DNA from: Astrothelium macrocarpum
Taxonomy: Eukaryota > Ascomycota > Dothideomycetes > Trypetheliales > Trypetheliaceae
DNA length: 64,000 bases
NCBI GenBank assembly: GCA_021030915.1
Contig: JAGEMR010000079.1
Coordinates: 62,001 to 126,000, forward strand
Direction: 5' to 3'
A program made the position numbers and the translations under genes. Below the pieces are notes generated by a model, which saw only the letters and a list, made by a program, of their open reading frames with translations, made no database searches and had not been told where the DNA came from. Below are positions 1 through 11,538 of the stretch, one piece after another (position 1 is the stretch's first letter; each line of letters opens with the position of its first letter).

Positions 1-1
1 C

Positions 2-704
2 AACACGTTCATGCAAGGCCTATTTGGTACGCCAGCTCGACTCAGATGGATCGACTGGTTCCCTGTAGATAAAGTTGCATTTGAAGGATATCGTGAAGAT
101 ATCTCGGATTTCATGTTCGTAGATGTGGGAGGCGGGAAAGGCCACGAAGGAGAGGCTGCTCTGAAAAAGTTTCCCAACGTTAAAGGACGCTTCGTTGTAG
201 AGGATCTACCTTTCGTCATTGACAACATCACCAATCTCGATCCAAAGATCGAGAGATTACCGTACGATTTCAGAGAAGAACAGCCGGTCAAGGGTAAGCT
301 TGTTTTCCCCTCTCAAAAATGCCGCCGGCGAGAACTCTCCTACCTCTGTGGCTTCCTCAACGCCTTCTGACCGCAAGCATTACACAGGAGCACGAACATA
401 TTTCCTTCAAAATATTCTCCACAACTGGGCAGACTCGGTCTGCCAAACAATTCTAGCTCGACTTCGAGAAGCCATGACACCGAACTACTCCAAGTTGTTA
501 ATTGCAAATATCATCCTACCAGAGATGCACGCACCATTGCGTCAAGTCGGTCTCGACATGGCCATGCTATTTCTCCACAGCGGGTCGCAACGCAGTGAGC
601 TTGAATGGAACTCTTTGCTTGATCGCGCAGGTTTCAGAGTCATCAAGTTCTGGCATCCTCCCGGAGATGGTGATGGCGTTGTCGAAGCTGAGCTGAAGGC
701 GTAA
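2..704 (+). CDS. SAM-dependent O-methyltransferase, C-terminal part (5' truncated by window edge)
   Basis: This is the C-terminal part of a class I COMT-like O-methyltransferase, which would transfer a methyl group from S-adenosylmethionine to a hydroxyl, usually on a secondary metabolite. Exons are <2..293 and 388..704. The 94-nt intron has a GTAAGC donor, and splicing restores one frame between the two halves. The SAM-binding motif DVGGGKGH is visible at about 116-139, and the second exon has ILHNWAD, the family's His-containing region near the active site. The gene enters from the left edge, so its start and the N-terminal dimerisation domain are not visible. It lies tail-to-tail with CDC27. 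Substrate cannot be inferred, and no other biosynthetic gene is adjacent inside the window. Confidence 0.85.
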
Positions 705-1430
705 GATCAGAAGTCTAAATGCATTCTTGGTGCTCCATGGTGTCTTCAGCCCAAAATCGTACGTCAAGCCTTTACCTTTGAATGTTGATTCAATGAGCAA
801 TGCATATGTTTTCACCATAGATGTTCATAGCAGTTTAAGGTACTGATGCTCCAGACTTACTCTAGAACTCTTTCATGTCTGATTTTCTCACCACGCGCAT
901 AATTGCAATTCATTGTAGGATAAAATATTTCAACTGGATGCATAATCCCATGCTGTTACTTTATCTCTTAAATAGCATTGTAGTTAGCGCTGGGCACAAG
1001 ATGCTCTTATCTTGAAAGCCTGTGACCCTGTTGCTCAACGCGGATGCTAAATCTTTGACAGGATATTAAAATCTTAGCAGGAAAGGGGAGGAGGGCCAAG
1101 TTTTGAGGGCAGAGTTTGGTGCGCATGAACAGTACTCATTCCAAGCTGCTCACAAGATTTATCGACTGACCAATTCTTCAATTTTTTGAAAGATAGTCAA
1201 ACTTTATTAACATTTCCAACTCCAGCGTCAGTCCGCGTATGGTGGCATTTAAAGGTCCCTCGACGAAACGCCACGCCCAATGCAATGACCCACTAGAAAT
1301 GCATGGCTTCATGAATGCTCCCGTCAAAGACCTCATGCCATTAAACCACGTTCGAAAGACGGACTTCGGGACTGCTGCACCAGATTTTTTACGTGTTCTT
1401 AAAATTTTCAAGAGCTTCGAAAAGCTCTGC
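705..1430. other. Intergenic, tail-to-tail
   Basis: This is the shared 3' space between the O-methyltransferase and CDC27. It is AT-rich with scattered short ORFs that have no recognisable similarity. I see no further gene. Confidence 0.6.
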
Positions 1431-4018
1431 TCATTGATAACCTTCCTCCACGCCTTCCCCGGGCAAATCATCGTCGTCATATTCCTCATCCTCGATACTC
1501 TCCATTGCTTCCTTGATGTATGCAGTTGCCTAAGGATGAATTAGTACTGTGCCATGTTGCTCAATGTCAATTATCGGCCCTAGGCTTACCTTGGGATCCA
1601 AGTTCATGGCCATGGTAAAATGTCTTATGGCGTTTGTCCGTTCACGAGTCGCCTTGTACAGCTTACCAAGCAAGAAATGCACGTTCGCCTCATCAGGCGC
1701 AATATCTTTGAGGATCTGAAGCTCGTAGAGAGCTTCGTAAGGCCGACGAAGATGCAGCAAGACTCGCGCTTTCTTGAAACGTGCCTGTGCAGAACGTGGA
1801 TCCAAAGCCGTTGCACGCTCATACTGAACGAGTGCTTGTTGTAGTTTGCGTTGCTTCTCGAGGACCTGCATCAAATGAGTTACTGTCCCTGTTACTGATG
1901 CTGCAGAACGCTTGTACTTACCACGCCGACGTAGACGACCAGAAGCGGGTTTGCCCCATTAATCTTTGCCGCCATTGTATAGTACTTCTCTGCGTCACTG
2001 TACTTGCCGATCTTCTCATTTACTTTGCCAAGTCCGTACCATGCGCCATAAGCTCTCATGTCACGTTCGATTGCAGACCGATAGCACTCGGTCGCCTTCT
2101 CAAACTCTTCATTTTCAATGTGCTCGTGGCCTTCGAGAGTATAAGCATAAGCAAAGCCCGGATCTAATTGAGTCGCACGTCTGAAACAAGTAATGGCTTG
2201 CTCGTGGTCGCGCTCCAGAGCCCAGGAATTGCCGACAGCACACCAAGCCTGTGGTGAATGAGAGTCCGTGTCGAGAAGTTCGCGAGCAAGCCATGCGAGC
2301 TCTACGTTGGATTTTAGATGCCACAAGCTCGTAGTGTAGACTTCCATATCCTGAACACGCGAAGGTGCGAGCTTTCTTATCCGAGAAAATATCTCAGCAG
2401 ATTCACGATGTTTGAATTGTTCGTACAATGCGCGACCAATTTGGGCAAGTACCCATGGTGTTTCACGCTGTGACGTAACGACGCTGTTGAAATGGTCAAT
2501 GGCAGTACTGCAATCATAGCGACTCAGTGCAAAATATCCATTTGCGAGCTTGAGAAAGAGATCGAGAAGCCAGTGCAACGATTCCTCCAATGGCGGCACT
2601 TCTGGCTGCGGAGGCTTGACAGACGGCCCTAACGGGTGATGGTGGTTTGATTGATTTATGAATGAGCGCGTCTCTTTGCTGTTCGGATCAGGCTTCTCCA
2701 TAGGCTTGCGATTGCCACTGACTACGCGCCCGACAGTCGGAGCCGACCTTCCTTTCGAACCAATCGGTCTAGCCTTTTTGAGTTCCCTACCCTCTTTTGA
2801 AAAGAGACCTTCGTGCGTAGCCGATTTGTTGCTGGATGGCCTCATTTGGCTTAGAAGCCGGATGCTTCTCCTTGTCTGGGGACCAGCATTATTGTCTGCT
2901 GCCACGGAAGCGGTTGAATGTGTCGAATGTCCCGAGATGGTTCTCTTGTGATTAATATTAGGCAATTTTAGACTTTTGGATGTATCTACACCTTGAGCAC
3001 CATTACTGCTTTCTGAATCGTTTTGAGGTCGAATGCGACCGCTTGGGATTCGTCTAGGTCCCAGATCCTGGACAGCGTCCAATCGTTGTTCATGCAAAGT
3101 TCGAGGTTTTCTAGCTGGAGCATCAGGTGGCTCTCGTAACCGGTCGCATTCATTACCCATCATTACATCAGTGTCATCGCGATTAATAGTTGTGGGAGTT
3201 TCATTCAATTCTTGATGGGTGCGTCGATGGTCTTGGGATTCCGTTGGCATCTTTAAGCCGTTCAATTTTGAAAGCAGACTCGTCGTGTTGGGTTTTGAAC
3301 CCATGTCTCCGGCTGTTCGTGCTGGTGGATTAAATGGATCGCCGTTCGGAGTAAGGATTTGGTTATAGACATTGTTGGATTGGTGAGCCAAAGGACCACT
3401 ATGTGAGGGAATGTCTTCCTGTCGATGATCTCCTTGCTGCTGTATGGCAATTGAAGTCAGGAATTCTGGAGATGATCTGAACACATTGGCAGGATTGACA
3501 CTGATTCCCATATCACACAATGCGGTGAAGGCATCCCACATGAAAGGATTAAGCTTCAAAGCTTCCGCGAAGCAATCCGTAGCTTTATCAAAATCCAAAC
3601 GACCGCGGTAAAGCTTGCCTGATAAACAATTCACTGCAGCGGCATCCGGGAGGTATCTTTTTCCGCTTTCAGATTGCCTGTTCAAGTTGGTATCCCCTAA
3701 TCTTAGGTGCCTAACCTTCTGTAATGCTAGTATGCCTTCTGAATATAACTTGAGAGCCAGACAAGCCTGCGCGAACACAAATGAGCAGCCCAGATGCTTC
3801 CCAGAATTTCCGTGTCTCAGGCTGTGATCGTGAGCCGCCTTGTAGCGCCGTAAACGAAGGTTGCAAAGAGAGAGTAGGTGAGCAGCATCTGGACTGCGAG
3901 GTTCAAGAGCTTGGAGTCGCTCCGCCATAAAAAGCGCATTATCGAGAAAGTCATTGTCGAGGTGGTAGAATATTAGATGTCGTAGTTGTGAGGCTATATG
4001 CGGAGTCGAGGGAGACAT
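1431..4018 (-). CDS. CDC27: Anaphase-promoting complex subunit CDC27/APC3
   Basis: CDC27/APC3 is a TPR scaffold of the anaphase-promoting complex (cyclosome), the nuclear E3 ubiquitin ligase that drives mitotic exit. It also docks coactivators through their C-terminal IR tails. Exons on the minus strand are 4018..1922, 1865..1590 and 1529..1431, all phase 0, giving 823 aa, the usual length for this family. N-terminal TPRs cover roughly residues 1-170. A long Ser/Arg-rich disordered linker follows (about 190-470), then a C-terminal TPR array from about 480 to 795, including repeats ending in ALDP and NLDP. The last exon codes a short acidic tail rich in D and E. Reading across both splice joins keeps the TPR pattern, which supports the model. 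It is divergent from SND2. Confidence 0.93.
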
Positions 4019-4522
4019 GGCTGGTAAGGATAGCAGAGACGTCGCTAATGGCGATTTGATGTCTCATGGAGGCACGACGGCAGCCCCCCCAGTGTTACCC
4101 ATGGGCGCTGATGATATAAGGCGTTGATCAATCGATTTGCGCTATTTGTGACGTGTTTTGCTCTGTCCTGGGAGCTTTCGAGTTGGAAAGAAGGCGTGGT
4201 TCTTGTACGCGAGGGGTTGAGCTGCTCAAATTTGAATTAGGTATGTGCTTAGAAGAGACAAGAAACACCAGGGAACGCTTCGCAAAAGCTCTGGCAGCCA
4301 CTCAAGAGGGGTGATTTCGGCGCGGGCAGCAGTGTTTAGGTGGTGGTGGCGGGTAGGGTAGGGCTGTTGTTTTGATGACCGTGCAGCGGGCAACAACCAT
4401 ATATCCACACCCAAGCCTGACCGTGACAATGGTATTTTGATGACCACCACCGCTCACCCTTCAATTTGAAGTCTAGTGAAATATGCTCGTTACATTGAAC
4501 GCATGAACATACGTGCTCACAA
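4019..4522. promoter_or_regulatory. Divergent promoter region CDC27 / SND2
   Basis: About 500 bp separate the two divergent starts, so both promoters must lie here. The SND2 side has an upstream ATG at 4503 whose 23-codon reading frame overlaps the main SND2 start out of frame. Whether it lies in the mRNA leader is unknown. No individual factor site is clear enough to call. Confidence 0.5.
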
Positions 4523-5113
4523 ATGGCTCAAAAAGCGGCCAAGACTCTCGCCGCTCGGAATGTTTCCATCTTGAATCGCACACTTCTCTTGACCCTTGGC
4601 TTCCATGGAATATTTTTGCTGTTGCGACTGCTCTTCCTTCGAAGATCTCTCACCTTGTACGCTCTTTTATCTGCACCGTCTTTTATAATTCAATTTTGGT
4701 TCGAGCGCATAAGCAGACCTACATATGGTTCAAATGGGGAGGTCAAAAGAAGCGGCGAGGACCTTGAAGCCAAAGGCCTGACCGAATGGATGTGGGATAT
4801 ACTGTATTGGACATACCTATGCTTGGTATTTGTGGCCGCGATAGGAGATTATGGATGGTGGGCATATGTAAGTGCTTTTAAAATGAATGCTACTATTGAT
4901 CTAACATGTTCTGTTCCGTGGCCCCGCTAAAGTTTCTTTCAGGTAGTTGTACCACTGTACTCGGCCTGGCTTGCATGGACGACTTTTAATGGTGCTCGGC
5001 AAGGCCTTGCTGGCTTCTCTGGCACAAACGGGAATGATCCAGCATCAACTCAGACAGGCAGTAAACGACAGCAAAAGATGGAAAAGAAAGGAACAAAAGT
5101 ACAATATCGCTAA
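4523..5113 (+). CDS. SND2: SND2/TMEM208-like ER targeting membrane protein
   Basis: Members of the TMEM208/Snd2 (DUF788) family are small ER membrane proteins. In yeast, Snd2 belongs to the SRP-independent targeting route for membrane proteins. Exons are 4523..4867 and 4943..5113, phase 0, giving 171 aa, typical for the family. The sequence shows hydrophobic segments at about residues 22-42, 43-60, 93-108 and 113-125, arranged as two hairpins. The tail is Lys-rich and cytosolic-looking, ending with KKGTKVQYR. The intron interrupts the last membrane segment. The gene is divergent from CDC27 and convergent with the ceramide synthase. Confidence 0.88.
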
Positions 5114-5481
5114 CTGTCATGAATACGAACATCAGCTATCAGACTAGAACTTCAATCACCAAAGGTGTTTTCGAATGTACTGGCTGCGCAGAAATCACGT
5201 GGCCTAATCTGCAAGACTCGGCTTGTTACAACGGAAGGGAAGGGAGCCCATGAGACAAATGCCTTTGCGCATCCAAAGGATTGGAGATATTCATATCAAG
5301 AAAATGAGAGAAACTTTATGGCATGAAAAGGAAAGGGTATCTTTTTGCTCTGTAAAATGAGGCAAACCCCACAGCTGTCCAGCTACCCGTAGATGGAATC
5401 AGCGCGCAAAACACATGAACCGGAGGACATCGAAGACCCATGTGATGACATTAAATCCATCCTGCTCTTTCAAGTTCCCGA
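5114..5481. other. Intergenic, tail-to-tail
   Basis: This is the 3' space shared by SND2 and the ceramide synthase. No gene or repeat is seen. Confidence 0.6.
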
Positions 5482-7160
5482 TCAAGTGGGTTTGTCACAA
5501 CCAATACGCCCGAGCAACTCCTTGCGATCACTGTGCCCTGGAATGCTTATCCCACTTGCCCTACTTCCACTCTTCCGATACGAATTAACAGGACTGACCC
5601 TCCGTTTGGTAAAGCTCAAGCCCTCAACTCCTACCTCTTCTTCCTTTGGCCAGAATTCCTTTTTCTTCGCAGTTGATGGGTTGTGGGTATTTCGCTGAAC
5701 CGCGTGTTGCTGAGCTTGCAATGCCATTTCCTTACCATCCTCGAGCTCCTCTTCTGTGGCTTCTCCTTCGTCATCGCTACGCGAGTCATCAGCTGTGCCA
5801 CCAGAAATTACCCCCCAGGCGATTCTCAATATTGTTGCAAGCCACACTAGCATGATACCTTGTAGTGCTAGAAGAAGCCCGAGGAAACCAAGTCGAATAT
5901 TCTCATTAAAACACACTTCACCGCCCGGGTCACGGAACGACTGCAAGATGTGTTGTAGAACTTGATTGCCACCGTCTTCGGATATTTTGACACCTGAGGT
6001 GGAGTTGTAGCAACCGTTATGCATGGTGATGGGGATGTCAGCATGGAGTGACCAGCAGACCATGAGATAGAAAACATGGCGCGAGAGTATCCAGGTCAAT
6101 ATGAAGACACCGAATGCAATGTCACATGCTGTCTGAAAACCTAAATACTTGAGCAATTTGGCGGACTGGAGCATATGACAGTCAGTATAAAATAGACAAA
6201 CGCCCAAGCAGTAATGGGTTTCATACCGGTAGCACAATATCCAATATATCCATTAAGCACAATATAGCGATTCCGACCTTTGTTTGATAAAAGGCATAAC
6301 TCCCAAAAACAAGAAAGCAGGTGATGATGTGGTGCGTAAACATTTGACCGTAATCTTTCCGACGTTCTTCAATGTTGACGACAACAATCTGTTGTATCCA
6401 AAATGCAAACTGGACAAGGTAATACCACTTGACTAACGGCGCCATTGAACGTGTAGGGAAGTGGGTCCACAATTCACGCAGATTCAACCAGTAGTCTGAA
6501 TTGTACCACAGAGTCTGTAGACAAGATCAGCACCACAGCTACCTGCTGTTTTCGTCTGTTTGATCAGAACTCACCAATCCTAGAGACCAGGATATACTGC
6601 AGTAAAATAAGAGCCATGCCTGCTCAGCAAATCGAACGCGGGCTTTTTTCTTTTGAATTCCACCCATACGGGCCAACGGCATCAGTACGTAATCCATCAT
6701 TGCGACTCGAAGACCCATGAAAACGGTTATCCAAAAAGCGACGAAATACATGTCATCCCATCCCTGCGTATATTGTCCAGTGGTGCTGTCATAGTATGAA
6801 AGTTCGAAAAAGGTGCGAGTACGTCGACGAGCGCGCGGGAAGGAAAGATGAGTTAGACAGAGTAAAAGTAGGAGATTGACAGAAATGCCTAAGAAAATGT
6901 AAGCCGAGCTTGTATAAGGGTAATATGTTACAGAACATACCCAATTGATGTTCAACAACCCAGGCACATAAGACGCCAGCAATGGTTTCATCATTTTTGC
7001 TGCCCTTTTTTTTGGTGTTGACCAAAGGCGCACTGCTAGTGCCAACGCAAGAATTGACGTCTGCTATGCCTTTCGAACGGTGGGCCTGGTGACTCTGTGC
7101 AATTTCCTCGGCATCTACAGGGCCAATGGCTGTATAGGGTCTGCCATGTTGGGTAGCCAT
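5482..7160 (-). CDS. LAG1: Ceramide synthase (LAG1/LAC1, TLC domain)
   Basis: This enzyme N-acylates sphingoid bases with fatty acyl-CoA at the ER to make (dihydro)ceramide. Exons on the minus strand are 7160..6941, 6888..6575, 6514..6227 and 6165..5482, giving 501 aa. The cytosolic N-terminus is followed by multiple membrane segments and the TLC domain (about residues 125-370). The paired catalytic histidines are His239-His240 in QMFTHHIITC, with the usual downstream DILDI motif. Splicing reconstitutes conserved blocks such as TLWYNSDYWL across junctions. The C-terminal about 115 residues are acidic then basic and disordered. It sits between SND2 and a BI-1 family gene, both ER-membrane proteins. 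Fungi often carry two paralogues, and I cannot say which class this is. Confidence 0.92.
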
Positions 7161-8054
7161 TTCAATAGGTTCGAGACGTAGAGAGCAGACGACGTCAAGA
7201 GCTCAATTCAAGATGACATCGAGCCAATTCAAGCTCGAAATAATCACGCAAGCGCCAGATGGTGCCAACCACCAACAGAAAGCTCCAGAACAGCTAAAAG
7301 CAAAGCTATGTGCGAGATGGTGGGGACGGAAAATTGCGAGTGGTGTACAGGCACACTTCGAGGTTCGCGAAGAACGGGCCGAATGGTCAACGAACGTTTA
7401 TAGACAACGCCAGAGCAGACAATTGGCGACTTGAGCCAAGAGGAATTAAGGTGTCTGTGTCCTCAAAGAGAGAAAGTTGGGGTTGAGGGGCTTTCCCAGC
7501 CGACTAGATACGTTTCATCGCAAGATGTTTTTCCCTGCCGCACGCAGGGGCAGGTGCAACACCCTGGACCTCACACCGCTGGAGGGGCCACATTGTCCAA
7601 TTGCAACCCGCCCCACCGCCACGAACAGACCGCTCGAATCAAGCTACTCATGCCTGATGACGGGGTGTTCGCCACATTGTGGATGAGATAGTACATGGAA
7701 ACCATGACAATACAATCGACATATGGACTCGGCCAGCCCTCGATTGGTCGCTCCTCACGATATCCAAATCCATGCCTACCTTAATAGAGGGTCCGAACAA
7801 TAACACCACTGGATACTGATGTGTAGCTATGAATAGGTACCTATGTGAACACGTTGAAACGTGACATTTCAATTCCTCTACTCTCGGATTCTGGCTACAA
7901 ACAACACAGTCAAAAATTCATTGCGAACTCAAATACAAGAGGTAGACTTTGCCAAACGCCTTTCCCACCATCTTCCAGCATAAAATGAGGAGAAAACCGT
8001 ATCTCAGAAAACCATATAATCACAGGGCGTGGGGACGTTGGTGAGGGAGGTGGC
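7161..8054. other. Intergenic: ceramide synthase promoter and BI-1 3' flank
   Basis: About 0.9 kb lies upstream of the ceramide synthase start and downstream of the BI-1 gene. It has C-rich stretches around 7480-7620 and two CCAAT-core sequences followed by T (about 7220 and 7593). Short ORFs here have no family features, and I do not call a gene. Confidence 0.5.
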
Positions 8055-9007
8055 TCAGTTGCTCTGTTGGCTATTGAGAATGCGAAGGATGGCTAGGAAA
8101 AGATTGATGACGTCCAGGTAGAGTGAAATGGCCGCAGCAATCTCTTCCTCAACATGGTAGTGCCTCATGACCATCTGAGTATCCACTAGAATATAGCCGC
8201 TGAAAATGATGGCGGTAATGACACCGTAGCCAAGTTCAACACCAGAGCTCCTGGGGAAGAACGCAGCCATGAAGCCAAAAATGATGGCAATCCAGAGAGC
8301 AAGACCCAGATATGGTTGCCAAGACGTGAAATCGTACTTTGTTTGGCAGGAGAACAGCGTCAGAGCAATGAAGATGCCGGTCGTGATGATGAGTGCTTCC
8401 AAGACGATCCGACTCTCGAAGAAGGATGTCACGACGGAGATGGAATATGCTTCAAGCGCCGTGAACCCCGTCAAAAACAGGAGATTTGTTGGATACGACT
8501 TTCTCTTCCAGAATGTCAAAAGCATAAATCCGATGGCACCAAAGAGCGAGATCCACATTAGCCATGAGTTTGATTGGATCCAGTGTTTGTAGCTGTCGCT
8601 GAAGAACGAGATGGAGCTGAGGATGGCAGTTGCGAGGATTTGAACAGTTCTGGAATAGTGTTAGAGCAATACATTTTGATACTAGGTCGCGAAAGCTTTT
8701 AAACGTACAGAATAGCATAGACCTTCCTCACAAACTGCATCCGGATATCGATGGTGGCCTCAGACACGGATCCGCCAAACTGTCCGTAATTAGCTACGCG
8801 ATTGCTTATCTAGAGATATCATCAGGATGGCCTGCAACATACCTTAAAGTCATCGGGAACGTTGTCATCCTCGCCACGAGGCACACCAGAGAGTAAAGCA
8901 GCGTTCGTCGATGCTTCAGCTTGGTACGAAGGTGGCGGTTGGCTATAGTTTGCCGTCTCGTCGAGCGAGTCACGCTGAGGCGCCGGCGCGTACTTGGGAT
9001 TCGCCAT
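8055..9007 (-). CDS. BXI1: Bax inhibitor-1 family membrane protein (BXI1/lifeguard type)
   Basis: BI-1/TMBIM proteins are ER or vacuolar Ca2+-leak membrane proteins that modulate the unfolded-protein response and cell death. Exons on the minus strand are 9007..8843, 8779..8709 and 8649..8055, giving 276 aa. A Pro/Gln-rich cytosolic N-terminus (about 55 aa) precedes a conserved VRKVYAIL block and seven closely packed hydrophobic segments. The last segments contain the conserved DTQMVM block and the stretch ISLYLDVINLFLAILRIL. I chose the ATG at 9007 because MANPKYAPAPQRDS resembles the usual fungal start. An in-frame ATG at 9145 would add 46 residues of no evident function. A CCAATCA box lies about 155 bp upstream. 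Confidence 0.92.
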
Positions 9008-9406
9008 GGTATCAAGCGTAGAAGGTGTTTCGATAAACAGTGTAGATTCAGAAGATGTTCGAAGGACCGAGGAGGAGAGGGAGTTGAAGTGTTCTTCGTA
9101 TCGCACCTGTCCAAAGTGGAATGCGAGCGGGCGGACAAACGTCACATGGAAAGCGAACTAGCCAATCAGCACCGCCCACCAAAAATCCCTCTATCATCAC
9201 CAGTGTTATTGCATTTCCTTTGTTGAGGTAACCACTTAAAACAGATTCTGTTTTTGATTGATAGAAGAGTAAATTCATATTAAAATGATATAAATGAAAG
9301 CCAATAAAGACTCCGCTGTCTTGGTAATGCCGGGTATCTATTTAAAAAGATAAAGATGCCACAAAACACCTCCGAGTCTTAGCATGCGAAGATGCTGGGC
9401 AGCATA
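9008..9406. promoter_or_regulatory. BI-1 promoter / DLIC 3' flank
   Basis: This stretch separates two genes read in the same direction. It should hold the BI-1 promoter and the DLIC terminator. The CCAAT box at 9162-9168 is the only motif I would name. Confidence 0.45.
9162..9168 (+). promoter_or_regulatory. CCAAT box (CCAATCA)
   Basis: The exact sequence CCAATCA lies about 155 bp upstream of the BI-1 start codon. CCAATCA is the preferred site of the heterotrimeric CCAAT-binding complex (AnCF/HAP) of filamentous fungi. Function here is inferred from motif and position only. Confidence 0.4.
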
Positions 9407-11057
9407 TCATCCACTCGACTTTGGCGTCGGACTATTGGCTGCAGAGGTCCCTCCTCGCTTTGCTAGATTGGCAAAATAAGCAGCCAAAGCCTCATTCTCC
9501 GTCTTTCCATCAGATTGAGCGACCGGACTTATTGTTCGCTCCTTTTCTGGCGTAGCGTAGGCATCACGATTCTATTTGTACTGTGAGCTTACTTCTTCAC
9601 TGGACTTCTAGAGTCATTACCTTGAGTCTCTTCAGCATGTCATCAGCATTCATCTGTATGCCGCCCATATTGAATTGAACTGGACCGATGTGATCATTGA
9701 CGCCTCGCCCTTTATCATCCAGACCCTCATCCACACTAGAACCCCTGTTCTTTACGTTGCCAGTCGCCTTTGCTTTCTCGTCTTGCTCTTTCAACTCCTC
9801 GAGCCTCTCAAGCTGCTTGCCAAGGAACGTCTGTGTATCCATGCTCTCCACTTCAAGGCCATCACTTTTCTTCTTTCGAGCAATGATCGGGAATGCTGAG
9901 CCCCTCCGAGAATCTTGAATGGTTTTTTCGTAGAAAGCAACAGCACCTTCATCCACATTCCCAACTGGATTACCATCGGCCGTCTCGACTCCATAATCAC
10001 CCTCAGCCGCGTCATGATCTGCGGACGCACTTGGTGGACCTTGGATATCAACGGACCAGGCATTGCCAACACTTTCTGCTTCGAACCCATCCCTAAGAAC
10101 TCGAATCTTGCCCCAGGAGTCCCAATTTGGCGGTATCAATATCTTGTCACGATTAATGACATTGTGTTTCAGGGGTTGTTTCTTTAGTGGAGACTCGATT
10201 GCAAGTATCGAATGTATGAGCGCCTGTAATGATCCTGGAGACGACGGCATTGTATATATGAGTGATGCACCATGCTTGAGTAGTGTAGTTCGCAAGACTT
10301 GGAGTACAAAGTCGAGCTCCTCTTCTTTCCAGCCTCTTTCTTTCTCGAGAAACTCGATTTTGTCGGCATTCTGACAGACAACACACAAAGGGACACCCAG
10401 AGGTTCGTCCCACTCCCCTGGTCCAAGTGGCAATGATGTCTCACCATCTACGCCTCCACTAGATCCATCAGTCGTCCCATTGCGACCTTTATCTCGCCAT
10501 CTCATAATGTTTTCCTCCAAAGCATCTTTACAGTCATCATCCAAAGAAATCAGTATGGAGCGTAGTATCCTAACCCATTGCCGTAACTGTCGCATCCATG
10601 CCCATGGTTCGTTCCAGTCCAGCAATATAGTAACAGCAAGATCTTGTAATGTCTTTGTTGTGAAAAGTCTCTTGAAGAGAGGTGCGAATGATGGAGAGGA
10701 CTCTGTTAGGAGGTAGAGTGAAAGTCGGGCAAGTATGTCTTCGTGATCAGCATCCAGAACATCTTGATACGTGTAACCTAAGGCAAAATCATTTGCAATC
10801 AGTGGTTTCTTCCTTTGCGAACGGTCAAGTGGTCTTCGGCGGTTGTTTGGGTCCTGCTCCAGAGTTTCTAGGAAATCTTTCTGACTTTGCGCTGAGCCTC
10901 CAAGAACAAGCAGCGTTTTTTCAGGCAGTCGTTTTCCACTAGAGACTCCATCAAGCATCGATGACCATAGCTCCTTGTACTCGTCCTCCCCATCATCCCT
11001 TGGGTGACTATCGTTTCTGCGCGTCATTGTCGACGCCCGCCGAGAGGCGTGAGCCAT
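9407..11057 (-). CDS. Cytoplasmic dynein 1 light intermediate chain
   Basis: DLIC binds the dynein heavy chain and, through its C-terminal half, links the motor to cargo adaptors. In hyphae, dynein serves nuclear distribution and endosome transport. Exons on the minus strand are 11057..9621 and 9571..9407, phase 0, giving 533 aa. The Ras-like N-terminal domain starts near residue 45. Its P-loop region reads GGSAQSQK (53-60), a degenerate form lacking the canonical GKS/T. The block PWAWMRQLRQWVRILRS is typical of the family. A C-terminal short helix ends MLKRLK, and the small last exon supplies a conserved EALAAYFANLAKRGG tail. It is divergent from IST3, and the dynein regulator NudE lies 2 kb away. 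Confidence 0.92.
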
Positions 11058-11538
11058 ACAACAAGATCTTTAATGCCGCCTACCTTATTTGTCCACGTAA
11101 ACAATCGGTGAAAGGTGGACAATTGTAGTCGAGAGTCAGCACAGCACTCGCAATTTCATGCATTCTGCGTGCAGAAAGAAGTATTTAACGCAGGGACTGA
11201 GGCAAAGGTCGAATGTCGACGCGCTTCTTTCCGCGCATTTGCCCTTATCGATAAGTGTTTCTGAATCTTCAATCGGCTTTCTCTACTGTGATAACGTCAA
11301 TCCCTATGTTGTCATGTGCCGGCCGCTTGAAGGTCGCAGTCGAATGTCAGTTTCTGGGAATAGCCCCTGGCTTGTGCAGCTCTAGCCTGTGAGCTTCCAA
11401 GGATTCGCAACACCAAAGCCAGATCAAAAATCATACCACGCAAATACGTCCCAAACCATAAGATTATTTACTATATTACATTTCCAAGAAATCTGTATTC
11501 TGCAGCGTGCAGCTCTACAGAATCTCGGATAGGTCGCC
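11058..11538. promoter_or_regulatory. Divergent promoter region DLIC / IST3
   Basis: 480 bp lie between the two divergent starts. Short ORFs inside are not credible, and I see no specific factor site. Confidence 0.5.
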
